A stretch of DNA of 64,000 bases from an uncultured Eubacteriales bacterium (GTDB lineage Bacteria; Bacillota; Clostridia; Lachnospirales; Lachnospiraceae), in contig OMYS01000001.1 in the NCBI GenBank assembly GCA_900315305.1, positions 1 to 64,000 on the forward strand. Reading direction: 5' to 3'. The notes under the pieces are model-generated. The model was not told where the DNA came from and made no database searches. It worked only from the letters and a program-made list of their open reading frames with translations. Below are positions 27,936-35,819 of this stretch, piece after piece. Positions within the stretch are counted from its first letter, which is position 1; each line of letters opens with the position of its first letter. The position numbers and the translations under genes were made by a program.

Positions 27936-27997
27936 GTAACTACTCAGCATCCCAGACTCGGAACACTTCGCGTTCCTCGTTGTGGGTGCTGAATAAA
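27936..27997 (+). repeat. Repeat A, copy 4 (short form, well preserved)
   Basis: GTAACTACTCAGCATCCC at the left, an inner GGAACACTTCGCGTTCC hairpin and GGGTGCTGAATAAAGG at the right. It sits inside the thrC 3' untranslated region, before the terminator. Confidence 0.8.
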
Positions 27998-28008
27998 GGC
28001 ATTTCCTC

Positions 28009-29499
28009 TTACTGCACGCCGAGGATCTTCCGGACTGTATCCGGCATCTCATCGACAGCGCAGACCGTGTTATGACGCACAGGTGCCGTACGGATATCTG
28101 TGATCGCCGGCGGCTCTGCGACGCCCGAGATCCTGTGAAGCTCATCGATCAGCTCGAAATCGCTCTTTCCTGCGACCTTATCGGGTGCGATGGCCCCGAT
28201 GACAGCTGCCGCGAACTTGTAGGGGCTCGCCGTAGACGCGATGACCGTCTTTGTCTTGTCCCCTGTCTTCTTAGCGTATGCGCGGTAAACGGCATTTGCG
28301 ACGCCCGTGTGCGTATCGATCACATAGCCTGTCTTCTCGTAGAGCGCCTTGATGCCCGCGAAATTCTCCTTCTCTGTCGCGAAGCCGCCGCGGAAGTCAT
28401 CGAGTCTTTCCTTCATTTCCGGCGTGATCCGATAGACGCCCTTTGCTGCAAGGCTCTCCATCAGCTTCCGGCACTCAGCCGCGTTGTCGCCGCAAATCCG
28501 GTAAATCAGACGCTCGAGGTTGCTGGAAATGAGAATATCCATCGACGGAGACGATGTGAGAATGAACTCACGGTTCTTATTGTATTCCCCGGTTGCGAAG
28601 AAGTCGGTCAGAACCTTGTTCTCATTGGACGCACAGATCAGCTTTCCGACCGGAAGGCCCATCTGCTTTGCGTAATAAGCCGCAAGGATATTTCCGAAAT
28701 TGCCTGTCGGAACCGTGATGTTGATCTTCTCGCCTGCCTTGATCTCACCGCTCTTCACGAGCTGCGCATAGGCATACACATAGTAGACGATCTGCGGGAC
28801 GAGACGCCCGATATTGATGGAGTTGGCAGATGAGAACTGATATCCGGCCGCATGGACCTCCTCGTTCAGCGCAGGATCATTGAACATGCGCTTCACGGCG
28901 GACTGAGCGTCATCAAAGTTGCCCTTGATCGCGACGACATGCGTGTTGGCGCCGCGCTGCGTCACCATCTGTCTCTCCTGAATGTGGGAGACGCCGTCCT
29001 TCGGATAAAAGACGATAATCTCCGTTCCCGGAACATCGGCAAATCCCGCCATGGCGGCCTTGCCTGTATCGCCGGACGTCGCGGTCAGGATCACGATCTT
29101 TCCCTTCACGTTGTTCTTTTTCGCCGCCGTGGTCATGAGGTGCGGCAGAATGGACAGGGCCATATCCTTGAAGGCGATCGTTGCGCCGTGGAACAGCTCC
29201 AGGTAATAGACGCCGTCCTTCTTTACGAGCGGTGCGATGGCCGGCGTATCGAACTTCGAATCGTAGGCTCCCGCGATGCAGGCCTTCAGCTCCTCCTCCG
29301 TATAATCTGACAGGAACTTGCTCATGACAACATAGGCGAGCTCCTGATAGCTCATGTCCGCGAGCTCCTCCATCGGCTCCGTGAGGGCCGGAATCGCTGT
29401 CGGAACGAACAGGCCGCCGTCCCTGGAGAGTCCCTGCAGAACTGCCTGGGATGCAGATACTTCAATGTCGCTTCTGGTCGATTTGTACCGTACTTCCAT
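28009..29499 (-). CDS. thrC: Threonine synthase
   Basis: PLP enzyme converting O-phosphohomoserine to threonine. 496 residues, the long bacterial form that starts with MEVRYKSTRSDIEVSASQAVLQGLSRDGGLF-like N-terminus (here split by residue limits). PLP lysine lies in TIAFKDMALSILP, and TATSGDTGKAAMAGF and TGNFGNILAAYYAKQMG form the phosphate-binding loops. ATG follows AGGAG by 7 nt. The leuA terminator separates it from leuA upstream. No homoserine kinase or homoserine dehydrogenase is in the window. Confidence 0.95.
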   Translation of the reverse strand: MEVRYKSTRSDIEVSASQAVLQGLSRDGGLFVPTAIPALTEPMEELADMSYQELAYVVMSKFLSDYTEEELKACIAGAYDSKFDTPAIAPLVKKDGVYYLELFHGATIAFKDMALSILPHLMTTAAKKNNVKGKIVILTATSGDTGKAAMAGFADVPGTEIIVFYPKDGVSHIQERQMVTQRGANTHVVAIKGNFDDAQSAVKRMFNDPALNEEVHAAGYQFSSANSINIGRLVPQIVYYVYAYAQLVKSGEIKAGEKINITVPTGNFGNILAAYYAKQMGLPVGKLICASNENKVLTDFFATGEYNKNREFILTSSPSMDILISSNLERLIYRICGDNAAECRKLMESLAAKGVYRITPEMKERLDDFRGGFATEKENFAGIKALYEKTGYVIDTHTGVANAVYRAYAKKTGDKTKTVIASTASPYKFAAAVIGAIAPDKVAGKSDFELIDELHRISGVAEPPAITDIRTAPVRHNTVCAVDEMPDTVRKILGVQ

Positions 29500-29530
29500 G
29501 TGTGTTCTCCTATCGATGAGATAATATAGA

Positions 29531-29562
29531 AAATAAAGTCTGCCGGCATGTGCTGCCGGCAG
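29531..29562 (-). terminator. Intrinsic terminator of leuA
   Basis: Minus strand: CTGCCGGCA, 5-nt loop, TGCCGGCAG (9-bp perfect stem), then the T-rich tract ACTTTATTTTC. Confidence 0.8.
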
Positions 29563-29568
29563 ATGGTG

Positions 29569-31233
29569 TTACCGGTTGTTGACAGCTGTGACAAGAGCGT
29601 CGATGGACGCCTTGATGATATCGGGGTCGAGTCCGGCTCCCCATGTCATCTTTCCGTCCGGCCACTTCAGACCGACATACGCGATCGCTCTCGAGGAAGA
29701 GCTCTTCTCCAGCGCGTGCTCAGTATATGTGTCCAGCGTGTAATCGAGATTGTAGGCCTTCTTCAGCGCGTTGCTGACGGCGTCGAGACGGCCGTTGCCC
29801 GTCGCGTCTGTGACCGTCGGAGTCTCATCGTTGTAGGAGGATGTGACATGTGCCGTGATGCCGTCGATCTGCTCAAAATGAACCTCTGTGATGTCGATCG
29901 GATCCGACAGACCCTCGAACTCGCTCTTGAAGATCTCGAAGATCTCATCCGGCTGCAGTTCCTCGTGCTTTCTGTCGGAGACAGCCTTGCACGCGTAGCC
30001 CATGGCCTCCTTCATCTTCTTCGGAAGCGTCAGGCCGAACTTCGTCTCGAGAATATAGCCGACACCGCCCTTTCCGGACTGGCTGTTGATGCGGATGACA
30101 TCCGCGTCGTAGCTTCTTCCGACGTCCTTCGGATCGATCGGCAGATACGGAACGGTCCACTTGTCCGGATGGCGCTCGTTTCTCCACTTCATGCCCTTCG
30201 CGATCGCATCCTGGTGAGAGCCCGAGAATGCAGCGAAGACAAGCTGGCCGGCGTACGGTGTGCGCTCATAGACCTTCATGCCCGTGCACTCCTCATAGGT
30301 CTCCGTGATCTCCGGCATATCGGAGAAGTCAAGCTTCGGGTCAACGCCCTGGGAATAGAGATCCATCGCGAGCGTCACGACATCGACATTTCCCGTGCGC
30401 TCACCATTGCCGAACAGGGTGCCCTCGATGCGGTCCGCGCCGGCAAGAAGACCAAGCATGGAGTCGGCAGCGCCCTCACCGCGGTCATTGTGCGGATGCA
30501 GGGACAGCACGACGTGGTCGCGGTACTTTAAATTCTTGCTCATGTACTCAACCTGCTGCGCGAAGACATGCGGCTCAGAGAGCTCAACCGTGACCGGCAG
30601 GTTGATGATCGGCTTGTGGTTATCATCGAGCGTGTCCGGATGCCAGATGTCGAGCACGGCGTTGCACACCTCGAGTGCGTACTCCGGCTCCGTTCCCGTG
30701 AAGGACTCCGGCGAGTACTCGAAGCGCAGGTCCTGGCCGGATTCCCTGCCGAGGTCCTCGAGGAGCTGTGCGCCGTCCGTCGCCAGCTTCTTGATGTCTT
30801 CCTTTGATTTTCTGAAAACCTGCTGCCGCTGCGCCACGGATGTTGAATTATAGACATGGACGATCGCGTGCGGAGCTCCCTTGATCGCCTCGAAGGTCTT
30901 GCGGATGATGTGCTCTCTCGCCTGTGTCAGGACCTGGATCGTGACATCGTCCGGAATCATGTGCCGCTCGATCAGTGTGCGGCAGAGCACATACTCCGTC
31001 TCGGAGGCAGCAGGGAAGCCGATCTCAATCTCCTTGAAGCCGAGCTTGATCAGAAGCTCATAAAACCTCAGCTTCTGCTCGAGGCTCATCGGAATGACAA
31101 GGCTCTGGTTGCCGTCCCGGAGGTCAACGCTGCACCAGATCGGTGCCTTCTCGACGTGGTCCTTCTTAACCCAGTCCAGGCACTCCACCGGCGGCATGTA
31201 ATACTGACGCTTGTATTTTCTGTAATCAAACAT
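29569..31233 (-). CDS. leuA: 2-isopropylmalate synthase
   Basis: First committed step of leucine synthesis: acetyl-CoA plus 2-oxoisovalerate. 554 residues. The HMGL-like TIM barrel carries APIWCSVDLRDGNQSL (metal/substrate motif) and LSLHPHNDRGEGAAD (metal His pair), and the C-terminal LeuA allosteric domain (about 420-554) ends with IDALVTAVNNR. It belongs to the LeuA type 2 subgroup represented by the Corynebacterium/Mycobacterium enzyme rather than the shorter E. coli-type. AAGGAG lies 8 nt before the ATG. Other leu genes are not in this window. Promoter at 31302-31330; no T-box or leader peptide rich in Leu was seen. Confidence 0.93.
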   Translation of the reverse strand: MFDYRKYKRQYYMPPVECLDWVKKDHVEKAPIWCSVDLRDGNQSLVIPMSLEQKLRFYELLIKLGFKEIEIGFPAASETEYVLCRTLIERHMIPDDVTIQVLTQAREHIIRKTFEAIKGAPHAIVHVYNSTSVAQRQQVFRKSKEDIKKLATDGAQLLEDLGRESGQDLRFEYSPESFTGTEPEYALEVCNAVLDIWHPDTLDDNHKPIINLPVTVELSEPHVFAQQVEYMSKNLKYRDHVVLSLHPHNDRGEGAADSMLGLLAGADRIEGTLFGNGERTGNVDVVTLAMDLYSQGVDPKLDFSDMPEITETYEECTGMKVYERTPYAGQLVFAAFSGSHQDAIAKGMKWRNERHPDKWTVPYLPIDPKDVGRSYDADVIRINSQSGKGGVGYILETKFGLTLPKKMKEAMGYACKAVSDRKHEELQPDEIFEIFKSEFEGLSDPIDITEVHFEQIDGITAHVTSSYNDETPTVTDATGNGRLDAVSNALKKAYNLDYTLDTYTEHALEKSSSSRAIAYVGLKWPDGKMTWGAGLDPDIIKASIDALVTAVNNR

Positions 31234-31301
31234 AATCTAAACTCCTTTGCTCCTCCAGCCGGAAAATGAAAACTGTTCCGCTGAATGGTCACTCTATGTC
31301 A

Positions 31302-31330
31302 AAAGTAACATGTACACCATCCAAAGTCAA
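31302..31330 (-). promoter_or_regulatory. Promoter of leuA
   Basis: Minus strand: TTGACT (31325-31330), 17-nt spacer, TACTTT (31302-31307). The -35 box and most of the spacer fall within repeat B copy 3. Confidence 0.65.
31305..31328 (-). repeat. Repeat B, copy 3 (points toward leuA)
   Basis: Minus strand GACTTTGGATGGTGTACATG then TTAC; first half identical to copies 2 and 5 (GACTTTGGATGG), second half diverged. Preceded by GCATGCGATTT, as copy 5 is by GCATGC. Confidence 0.55.
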
Positions 31331-31400
31331 ATCGCATGCCCGTCTCACGGGGCATAAGCGCTCCTTGCCTTCTTCAGGCGTCCCCTTCGCAGCAGCTTCT

Positions 31401-32579
31401 TCAGTCAAGCCAGCCGTGCGATTCGAGGAATCTTCGAATTCTTTCCATGGCTTTTGTCAGATGATCGACACTGTAGGCATAGCTGATTCGCGCATAGCCC
31501 TCGCCGCAGCCCCCGAACGCGCTGCCCGGCACAATGGCCACATGCTGCTCGCTCAGAAGTCCGGTACAGAAAGCCTCGCTCGAAAGTCCGCTTCTGCCTA
31601 TATATGGAAAGACGTAAAATGCGCCCTCGGGATTAAAACAGGTGAGCCCCATGTCATTGAGCTTCTTCACGACGTACCGGCGTCTCGCGTTGTATTCTGC
31701 CCGCATCGCCGCAACCTCATCGTCACAGCTCTGGAGCGCCGTGATCGCCGCGTACTGGCTCGTCGTCGGAGCCGACATGATGCAGCTCTGATGGATCTTC
31801 GTCATGACCTTGATGACCGGCCGCGGGCCGACCGCGTATCCGAGTCTCCATCCGGTCATCGCGTAGGTCTTCGAAAATCCGTTGACGACAATTGTCCGCT
31901 CGGCCATATCCGGCAGAGAGGCGATCGAGACATGCCGCTCGGCGCCGTATGTCAGCTCGGAGTAGATCTCATCGGACAGCACCATGATATTGGTTCCGCG
32001 GAGCACGTCCGCGATCTTCTCCAGGTCCTCCCTCGTCATGATCGATCCGGTCGGATTATTCGGGTAAGGCATTATGAGGAGCTTTGTCCTCGGCGAAATC
32101 GCCTTCTTCAGCTCCTCGGCCGTCAGCCGGAACTGGTCCTCCGCTCTCGTCGCGACGTGCACGGGGACGCCTCCCGTCAGAGACGTGATCGGCTCGTAGC
32201 AGACAAAGCAGGGCTCCGGGATAATCACCTCGTCTCCCGGCTCGACAAGCGCGCGGATCGCAAGATCGATTGCCTCGCTTCCGCCGACCGTCACGACGAC
32301 ATTGTCCTCACTGTAGGTCAGTGCGAACCTTCGCTTCAGGTACCGGCAGATCTCCTCGCGGAGCTCCTTCAGCCCTGCATTTGCCGTATACCTCGTTCTG
32401 CCCTGCTCGAGCGTCCGGATCGCCGTGTCCCGGATGCTCCACGGAGTTTTGAAATCCGGCTCGCCGACGCCGAGTGAAATGCAGTCCGGCATGTCCGCCG
32501 CGAGATCAAAAAATTTCCGGATCCCGGAGGGCCTCATCTCTCTGGCACCTGCCGAGAGAAGAGCTTCATAGTCCATCAT
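31401..32579 (-). CDS. Class I/II PLP aminotransferase (AlaT-like)
   Basis: Fold-type I aminotransferase, 392 residues. The PLP lysine is in VNGFSKTYAMTGWRLGY; the PLP-binding Asp/Tyr region is VLSDEIYSELTYG; PYPNNPTGS and the terminal Arg region YARISYAYS complete the family pattern. Its ATG overlaps the stop of the upstream Lrp-type regulator by 4 nt (ATGA), giving translational coupling. The regulator-aminotransferase pair matches the order of alaR-alaT in Bacillus subtilis, so alanine or a similar small amino acid is a reasonable but unproven substrate. Confidence 0.85.
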   Translation of the reverse strand: MMDYEALLSAGAREMRPSGIRKFFDLAADMPDCISLGVGEPDFKTPWSIRDTAIRTLEQGRTRYTANAGLKELREEICRYLKRRFALTYSEDNVVVTVGGSEAIDLAIRALVEPGDEVIIPEPCFVCYEPITSLTGGVPVHVATRAEDQFRLTAEELKKAISPRTKLLIMPYPNNPTGSIMTREDLEKIADVLRGTNIMVLSDEIYSELTYGAERHVSIASLPDMAERTIVVNGFSKTYAMTGWRLGYAVGPRPVIKVMTKIHQSCIMSAPTTSQYAAITALQSCDDEVAAMRAEYNARRRYVVKKLNDMGLTCFNPEGAFYVFPYIGRSGLSSEAFCTGLLSEQHVAIVPGSAFGGCGEGYARISYAYSVDHLTKAMERIRRFLESHGWLD

Positions 32580-33055
32580 AAAACGGTACACTCTCTTTCA
32601 TCAATTTCCTGTGCCTGATACAGTCTCCCGCCTCGCTTATAGGTCCGGAGAAGAAAGCTCGTCGATGTCGAAAGCACATCATCGAGAGGTGCCAGCCGCT
32701 TCGCGACGAAAAGAGCGATGTCCTGAAAGCTCTTTCCGTTCAGCATGACCATCAGGTCATAGGTCCCGCTCATCAGGAATACGCTGTCGACCTCCGGAAA
32801 TGCCGCGATGTCATCGGCAATCTCGTCAAAGCCGCACGATTTCCGGGGCGTCACATGAAGCTCGATAAAGGCGGTGACCCGGTTGATCCCGGCCTCCTCC
32901 CAGTCCACGAGCGTCTCATAGCCGCGGATATATCCCTTCTGTTCGGCCTCGTCGAGGAGCTTTGCCGTCTCCTCCGGAGTCTGGTCAAGCATCGCCGCCA
33001 GGTCCTCAAGCGGAAGCTTCGGATTTTTTTCGATGATTCTGAGCAATTCTTCCAT
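32576..33055 (-). CDS. Lrp/AsnC-family transcriptional regulator (AlaR-like)
   Basis: A 159-residue regulator: N-terminal winged HTH (about 1-60; LPLEDLAAMLDQTPEETAKLLDEAEQKGYI) and C-terminal RAM ligand-binding domain (about 68-145; INRVTAFIELHV, VDSVFLMSGTYDLMVML). It probably controls its own two-gene operon in response to an amino acid. Start at 33055 with GGAG 7 nt upstream was preferred to Met at 33076. The leader contains the hairpin repeat C. Confidence 0.85.
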   Translation of the reverse strand: MEELLRIIEKNPKLPLEDLAAMLDQTPEETAKLLDEAEQKGYIRGYETLVDWEEAGINRVTAFIELHVTPRKSCGFDEIADDIAAFPEVDSVFLMSGTYDLMVMLNGKSFQDIALFVAKRLAPLDDVLSTSTSFLLRTYKRGGRLYQAQEIDERECTVL

Positions 33056-33098
33056 TCCGGATCTCCTCTTCATCAAAGTGCTTTAAGTATTATCAAAA

Positions 33099-33143
33099 GT
33101 GATTACGCGCGGCTGCGCTGCTACGCAGCTCTCACCGTAATCA
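33099..33143 (-). repeat. Repeat C, copy 2: hairpin in the regulator leader
   Basis: TGATTACG and CGTAATCA form the outer stem, and GCTGCG/CGCAGC an inner one. It lies 3' of the -10 box of the regulator promoter, so it is transcribed as part of the 5' untranslated region. Confidence 0.5.
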
Positions 33144-33145
33144 TC

Positions 33146-33174
33146 ATTATAAGCCGCCGGTACCCGATTTGAAA
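33146..33174 (-). promoter_or_regulatory. Promoter of the Lrp-type regulator/aminotransferase operon
   Basis: Minus strand: TTTCAA (33169-33174), 17-nt spacer, perfect TATAAT (33146-33151). Confidence 0.65.
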
Positions 33175-33259
33175 GCCGAATGTCAGCGTATTCCAACTAT
33201 ACCGCATAACATCTGCAAATGCAATGCACCCCAAGACTATGGATTTCACAGAGTGAATA

Positions 33260-33268
33260 TGCTAGAAT
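33260..33268 (+). promoter_or_regulatory. Extended -10 promoter of purC
   Basis: TGCTAGAAT (extended -10) lies 56 nt before the purC ATG; the -35 region 17 nt upstream (TGGATT) is weak. No purine riboswitch was recognised. Confidence 0.5.
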
Positions 33269-33323
33269 CAAGGCGTTGGCCGGTCAAGGGCCACAACAAT
33301 ATACAGAAAGGAACAAACAGAGA

Positions 33324-34196
33324 ATGAAAGAGTATTCACCGATCAAGGAAGGCAAGGTCCGTGAAATCTACGACGCAGGCGACAGCCTGATCATGGTCGC
33401 TACAGACAGGATCTCCGCATTTGACGTCATCCTGAAGAACAAGGTCACGAAGAAGGGCACCGTCCTCACACAGATGTCCCGCTTCTGGTTCAACTACACG
33501 AAGGACATCATTCCGAACCACATGATCAGCACGGATGTGAACGACATGCCGGAGTTCTTCCGGAAGCCGGAATTCGACGGAAACAGCATGAAATGCAAGA
33601 AGCTCACCATGCTTCCGATCGAGTGCATTGTCCGCGGCTATATCACAGGCTCAGGCTGGAAGAGCTACAAGGAGAACGGCACAGTCTGCGGCATCCGCCT
33701 TCCGGAAGGTCTGAAGGAGTGCGACAAGCTCCCTGAGCCGATTTACACTCCGTCCACGAAGGCTGAGATCGGTGACCACGATGAAAATATCAATTTCGAG
33801 AAGTCCATCGAAGTGCTCGAGAAGAAGTTCCCGGGACACGGCGAGGAGTATGCGAAGACGATCCGTGACTGCACAATCGCGCTCTACAAGAAGTGTGCCG
33901 ATTACGCGCTCACAAGAGGCATCATCATCGCCGACACGAAATTCGAATTCGGTCTCGATGAGAACGGCAAGGTCGTTCTCGGCGACGAGATGCTGACTCC
34001 GGACTCCAGCCGCTTCTGGCCGGTGGAAGGATACGAGGCAGGTCATGACCAGCCGTCCTTCGACAAGCAGTTCGTCCGCAACTGGCTGAAGGCTCATCCG
34101 GACAGCGACTACAACCTTCCGCAGGACGTCATCGACAAGACGATCGCCAAGTACAAGGAAGCCTACAAGATGCTGACAGGCGAAGAGATCCGCTGA
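33324..34196 (+). CDS. purC: Phosphoribosylaminoimidazole-succinocarboxamide synthase
   Basis: SAICAR synthetase of purine synthesis, joining aspartate to CAIR with ATP. 290 residues, the longer form. Landmarks: IKEGKVREIY, ATDRISAFDVIL, PIECIVRGYITGSGWKSY, IIIADTKFEFG and LTPDSSRFWP. ATG at 33324 has AAAGGA 11 nt upstream. It is alone here, away from other pur genes, and ends in its own terminator. Confidence 0.95.
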   Translation: MKEYSPIKEGKVREIYDAGDSLIMVATDRISAFDVILKNKVTKKGTVLTQMSRFWFNYTKDIIPNHMISTDVNDMPEFFRKPEFDGNSMKCKKLTMLPIECIVRGYITGSGWKSYKENGTVCGIRLPEGLKECDKLPEPIYTPSTKAEIGDHDENINFEKSIEVLEKKFPGHGEEYAKTIRDCTIALYKKCADYALTRGIIIADTKFEFGLDENGKVVLGDEMLTPDSSRFWPVEGYEAGHDQPSFDKQFVRNWLKAHPDSDYNLPQDVIDKTIAKYKEAYKMLTGEEIR

Positions 34197-34220
34197 TCAG
34201 TCTCTTGACTGAACCGATAG

Positions 34221-34267
34221 AAAAGGCCCCCGGCCGCATCTGATGATGTGCGGCCGAGGGCCTTTTG
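34221..34267 (+). terminator. Bidirectional terminator after purC
   Basis: AAAAGGCCCCCGGCCGCA pairs with TGTGCGGCCGAGGGCCTTTT (two mismatches). Both strands end in T-rich tracts, so it can also serve the convergent deacetylase gene. Confidence 0.85.
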
Positions 34268-34322
34268 ATAATTCAGCACCCGGACTCAAAGCGCCTTATG
34301 TTTCTCGCCGCGGGTGCTGAAC
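34266..34322 (+). repeat. Repeat A, copy 5 (short, degenerate centre)
   Basis: ATAATTCAGCACCC and GGGTGCTGAA are intact inverted ends; the central hairpin has decayed (CAAAGCGCCTTATGTTTC). It starts directly at the purC terminator. Confidence 0.75.
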
Positions 34323-34331
34323 CGCTAAAAA

Positions 34332-35798
34332 TTACTCGCTCTCGATCGGCGTGATTCTGTTCTGGTCAAAGAACGACGAGATATCATTTACGCCGAGGAC
34401 CTGATAATCATGGGCGTAGGTGTCGTGCGATTTCTCGCCCTCCGTCATCGCCTGGTACATCGTGTATCCGTCCATGGCGACGCGTCCTGTCCGGAGATAG
34501 GTGTCGCCGAACTGCGTCCAGCCGATATTTCCGTCGACATTGCAGTAAATGACGTAGCCCTGGCTCTGGAAATAAGCAAATTTCGGGTTGTCCGTCGTGT
34601 ACGGAGTCGCATCCTGAATATCTCCGCCGAACGCGAAAATAATCTTGTCAATATCGCCGACGATGTTGTGGTTGACCGTCATCCATCTCTCATTGTCAGC
34701 CTTCAGCTCGTCCGCCGTCTTTTCCGACGCGTTCCAGTGTGCGTAGGTATGGCTTGCGAAGGTCCAGCCCTCCGCCTTCAGCGCATTGGCGATCTTTGTC
34801 GCATTTGCGACATCCTCGTCCCAGTTAAAGTCCGGATGCTCCTTCAGCCAGTCGACCTGGTCCTTGTCGAGGTGCGGATTATTGATGTCCTTGTAGTAGT
34901 CGTTCGTGCGGTAGCCGAAGACACCGTCATAGCCGGTCAGCGCGATCGTTCCCCGCGCTCCGTGGTAGCTGAAATCCGGATGCTTTTCAATAAATGTATT
35001 GAGCCGCGGCGCGACGTCGTAGTCCCCGATCTTCGTGTCGCCGTTCTCATCGGTGTACTCGCACTTGACATTTCCCTTCTTGTCGAGGACCATCTTCGTC
35101 GCATACCCCTGGGTGCCCTCACCGTATGTGTGGTAGTAGCTCAGGTCATCCTCGGACAGAACGAACGCCTTCTTGCCCTCCGGCAGAAGAAGCGACGTAT
35201 TCTTCGTGACCGTTGTCGTCCCGTCGGCATTCGGCGTCTTGACGCACAGGTCGTCGAGCGAGACAAGCACATAGCCATTATCGTACATATCCTGAATGAT
35301 GTGATCGAACTCGTCGGCCGTAACCATCGCCGTCCCGTTGCGCTTCGCGCGGTCCTCCCCGACCACGCTGGCCTCAAGACCCCTGTCGTCGTTGATCAGC
35401 GAGTGGAAGAAAATATGCGGAACCGTCGTTACATCGACGGCGACGCAGGATGCCTTCTCATCCGTGTAGGTCTGAATCGCGGCAAGAAGGTCCTGATTCT
35501 GATCATAGCCCGGGAAGCTCTCGATGACAGAGATCGCCTTGTCATAGTCGTACTGCTCCTCGTACTTCTTTGACATGGCCAGGGCCTCGTCAGCTGTTGA
35601 CGGAACCTCTGATGTCGACATCGAAGCCGCCGTGCTTTCCACCGCGCTCTCCGCCGTTGATACCGTATCTCCTGCCGGAGATGAAGAGGAATCCCCCGTG
35701 CCTCCTGTTGTCATGCGCTGGTGAACAATGAGTATGCCGACCAGCAGAACGAGCAGTGCTGCAAGCAGTATGGTCTTGGCAATCAGTCTCTTTCTCAT
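34332..35798 (-). CDS. Membrane-anchored polysaccharide deacetylase family protein
   Basis: Probable extracytoplasmic carbohydrate esterase of the NodB family, 488 residues. An N-terminal helix (about 8-26, ILLAALLVLLVGILIVH) anchors it; a Ser/Thr-rich linker runs to about residue 70. The catalytic region has FVLSEDDLSYY at the place of the TFDDG motif and FASHTYAHWN at the HSxxH motif, both somewhat altered, with a long insertion between. Substrate (cell-wall glycan or exopolysaccharide) is unknown. It lies 21 nt downstream of the phosphohexomutase gene, suggesting one operon for envelope sugar work. Confidence 0.75.
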   Translation of the reverse strand: MRKRLIAKTILLAALLVLLVGILIVHQRMTTGGTGDSSSSPAGDTVSTAESAVESTAASMSTSEVPSTADEALAMSKKYEEQYDYDKAISVIESFPGYDQNQDLLAAIQTYTDEKASCVAVDVTTVPHIFFHSLINDDRGLEASVVGEDRAKRNGTAMVTADEFDHIIQDMYDNGYVLVSLDDLCVKTPNADGTTTVTKNTSLLLPEGKKAFVLSEDDLSYYHTYGEGTQGYATKMVLDKKGNVKCEYTDENGDTKIGDYDVAPRLNTFIEKHPDFSYHGARGTIALTGYDGVFGYRTNDYYKDINNPHLDKDQVDWLKEHPDFNWDEDVANATKIANALKAEGWTFASHTYAHWNASEKTADELKADNERWMTVNHNIVGDIDKIIFAFGGDIQDATPYTTDNPKFAYFQSQGYVIYCNVDGNIGWTQFGDTYLRTGRVAMDGYTMYQAMTEGEKSHDTYAHDYQVLGVNDISSFFDQNRITPIESE

Positions 35799-35819
35799 AA
35801 TATATTCCTTCCTGACAGA

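Noticed and set aside
29548-30531. Long plus-strand open frame opposite leuA (similar ones opposite EF-G at 1339-2439 and the aroDK fusion at 59498-60991)
   Set aside because: These are antisense shadows of GC-rich genes: no ribosome sites, no family-like sequence, and the real genes on the other strand are certain.
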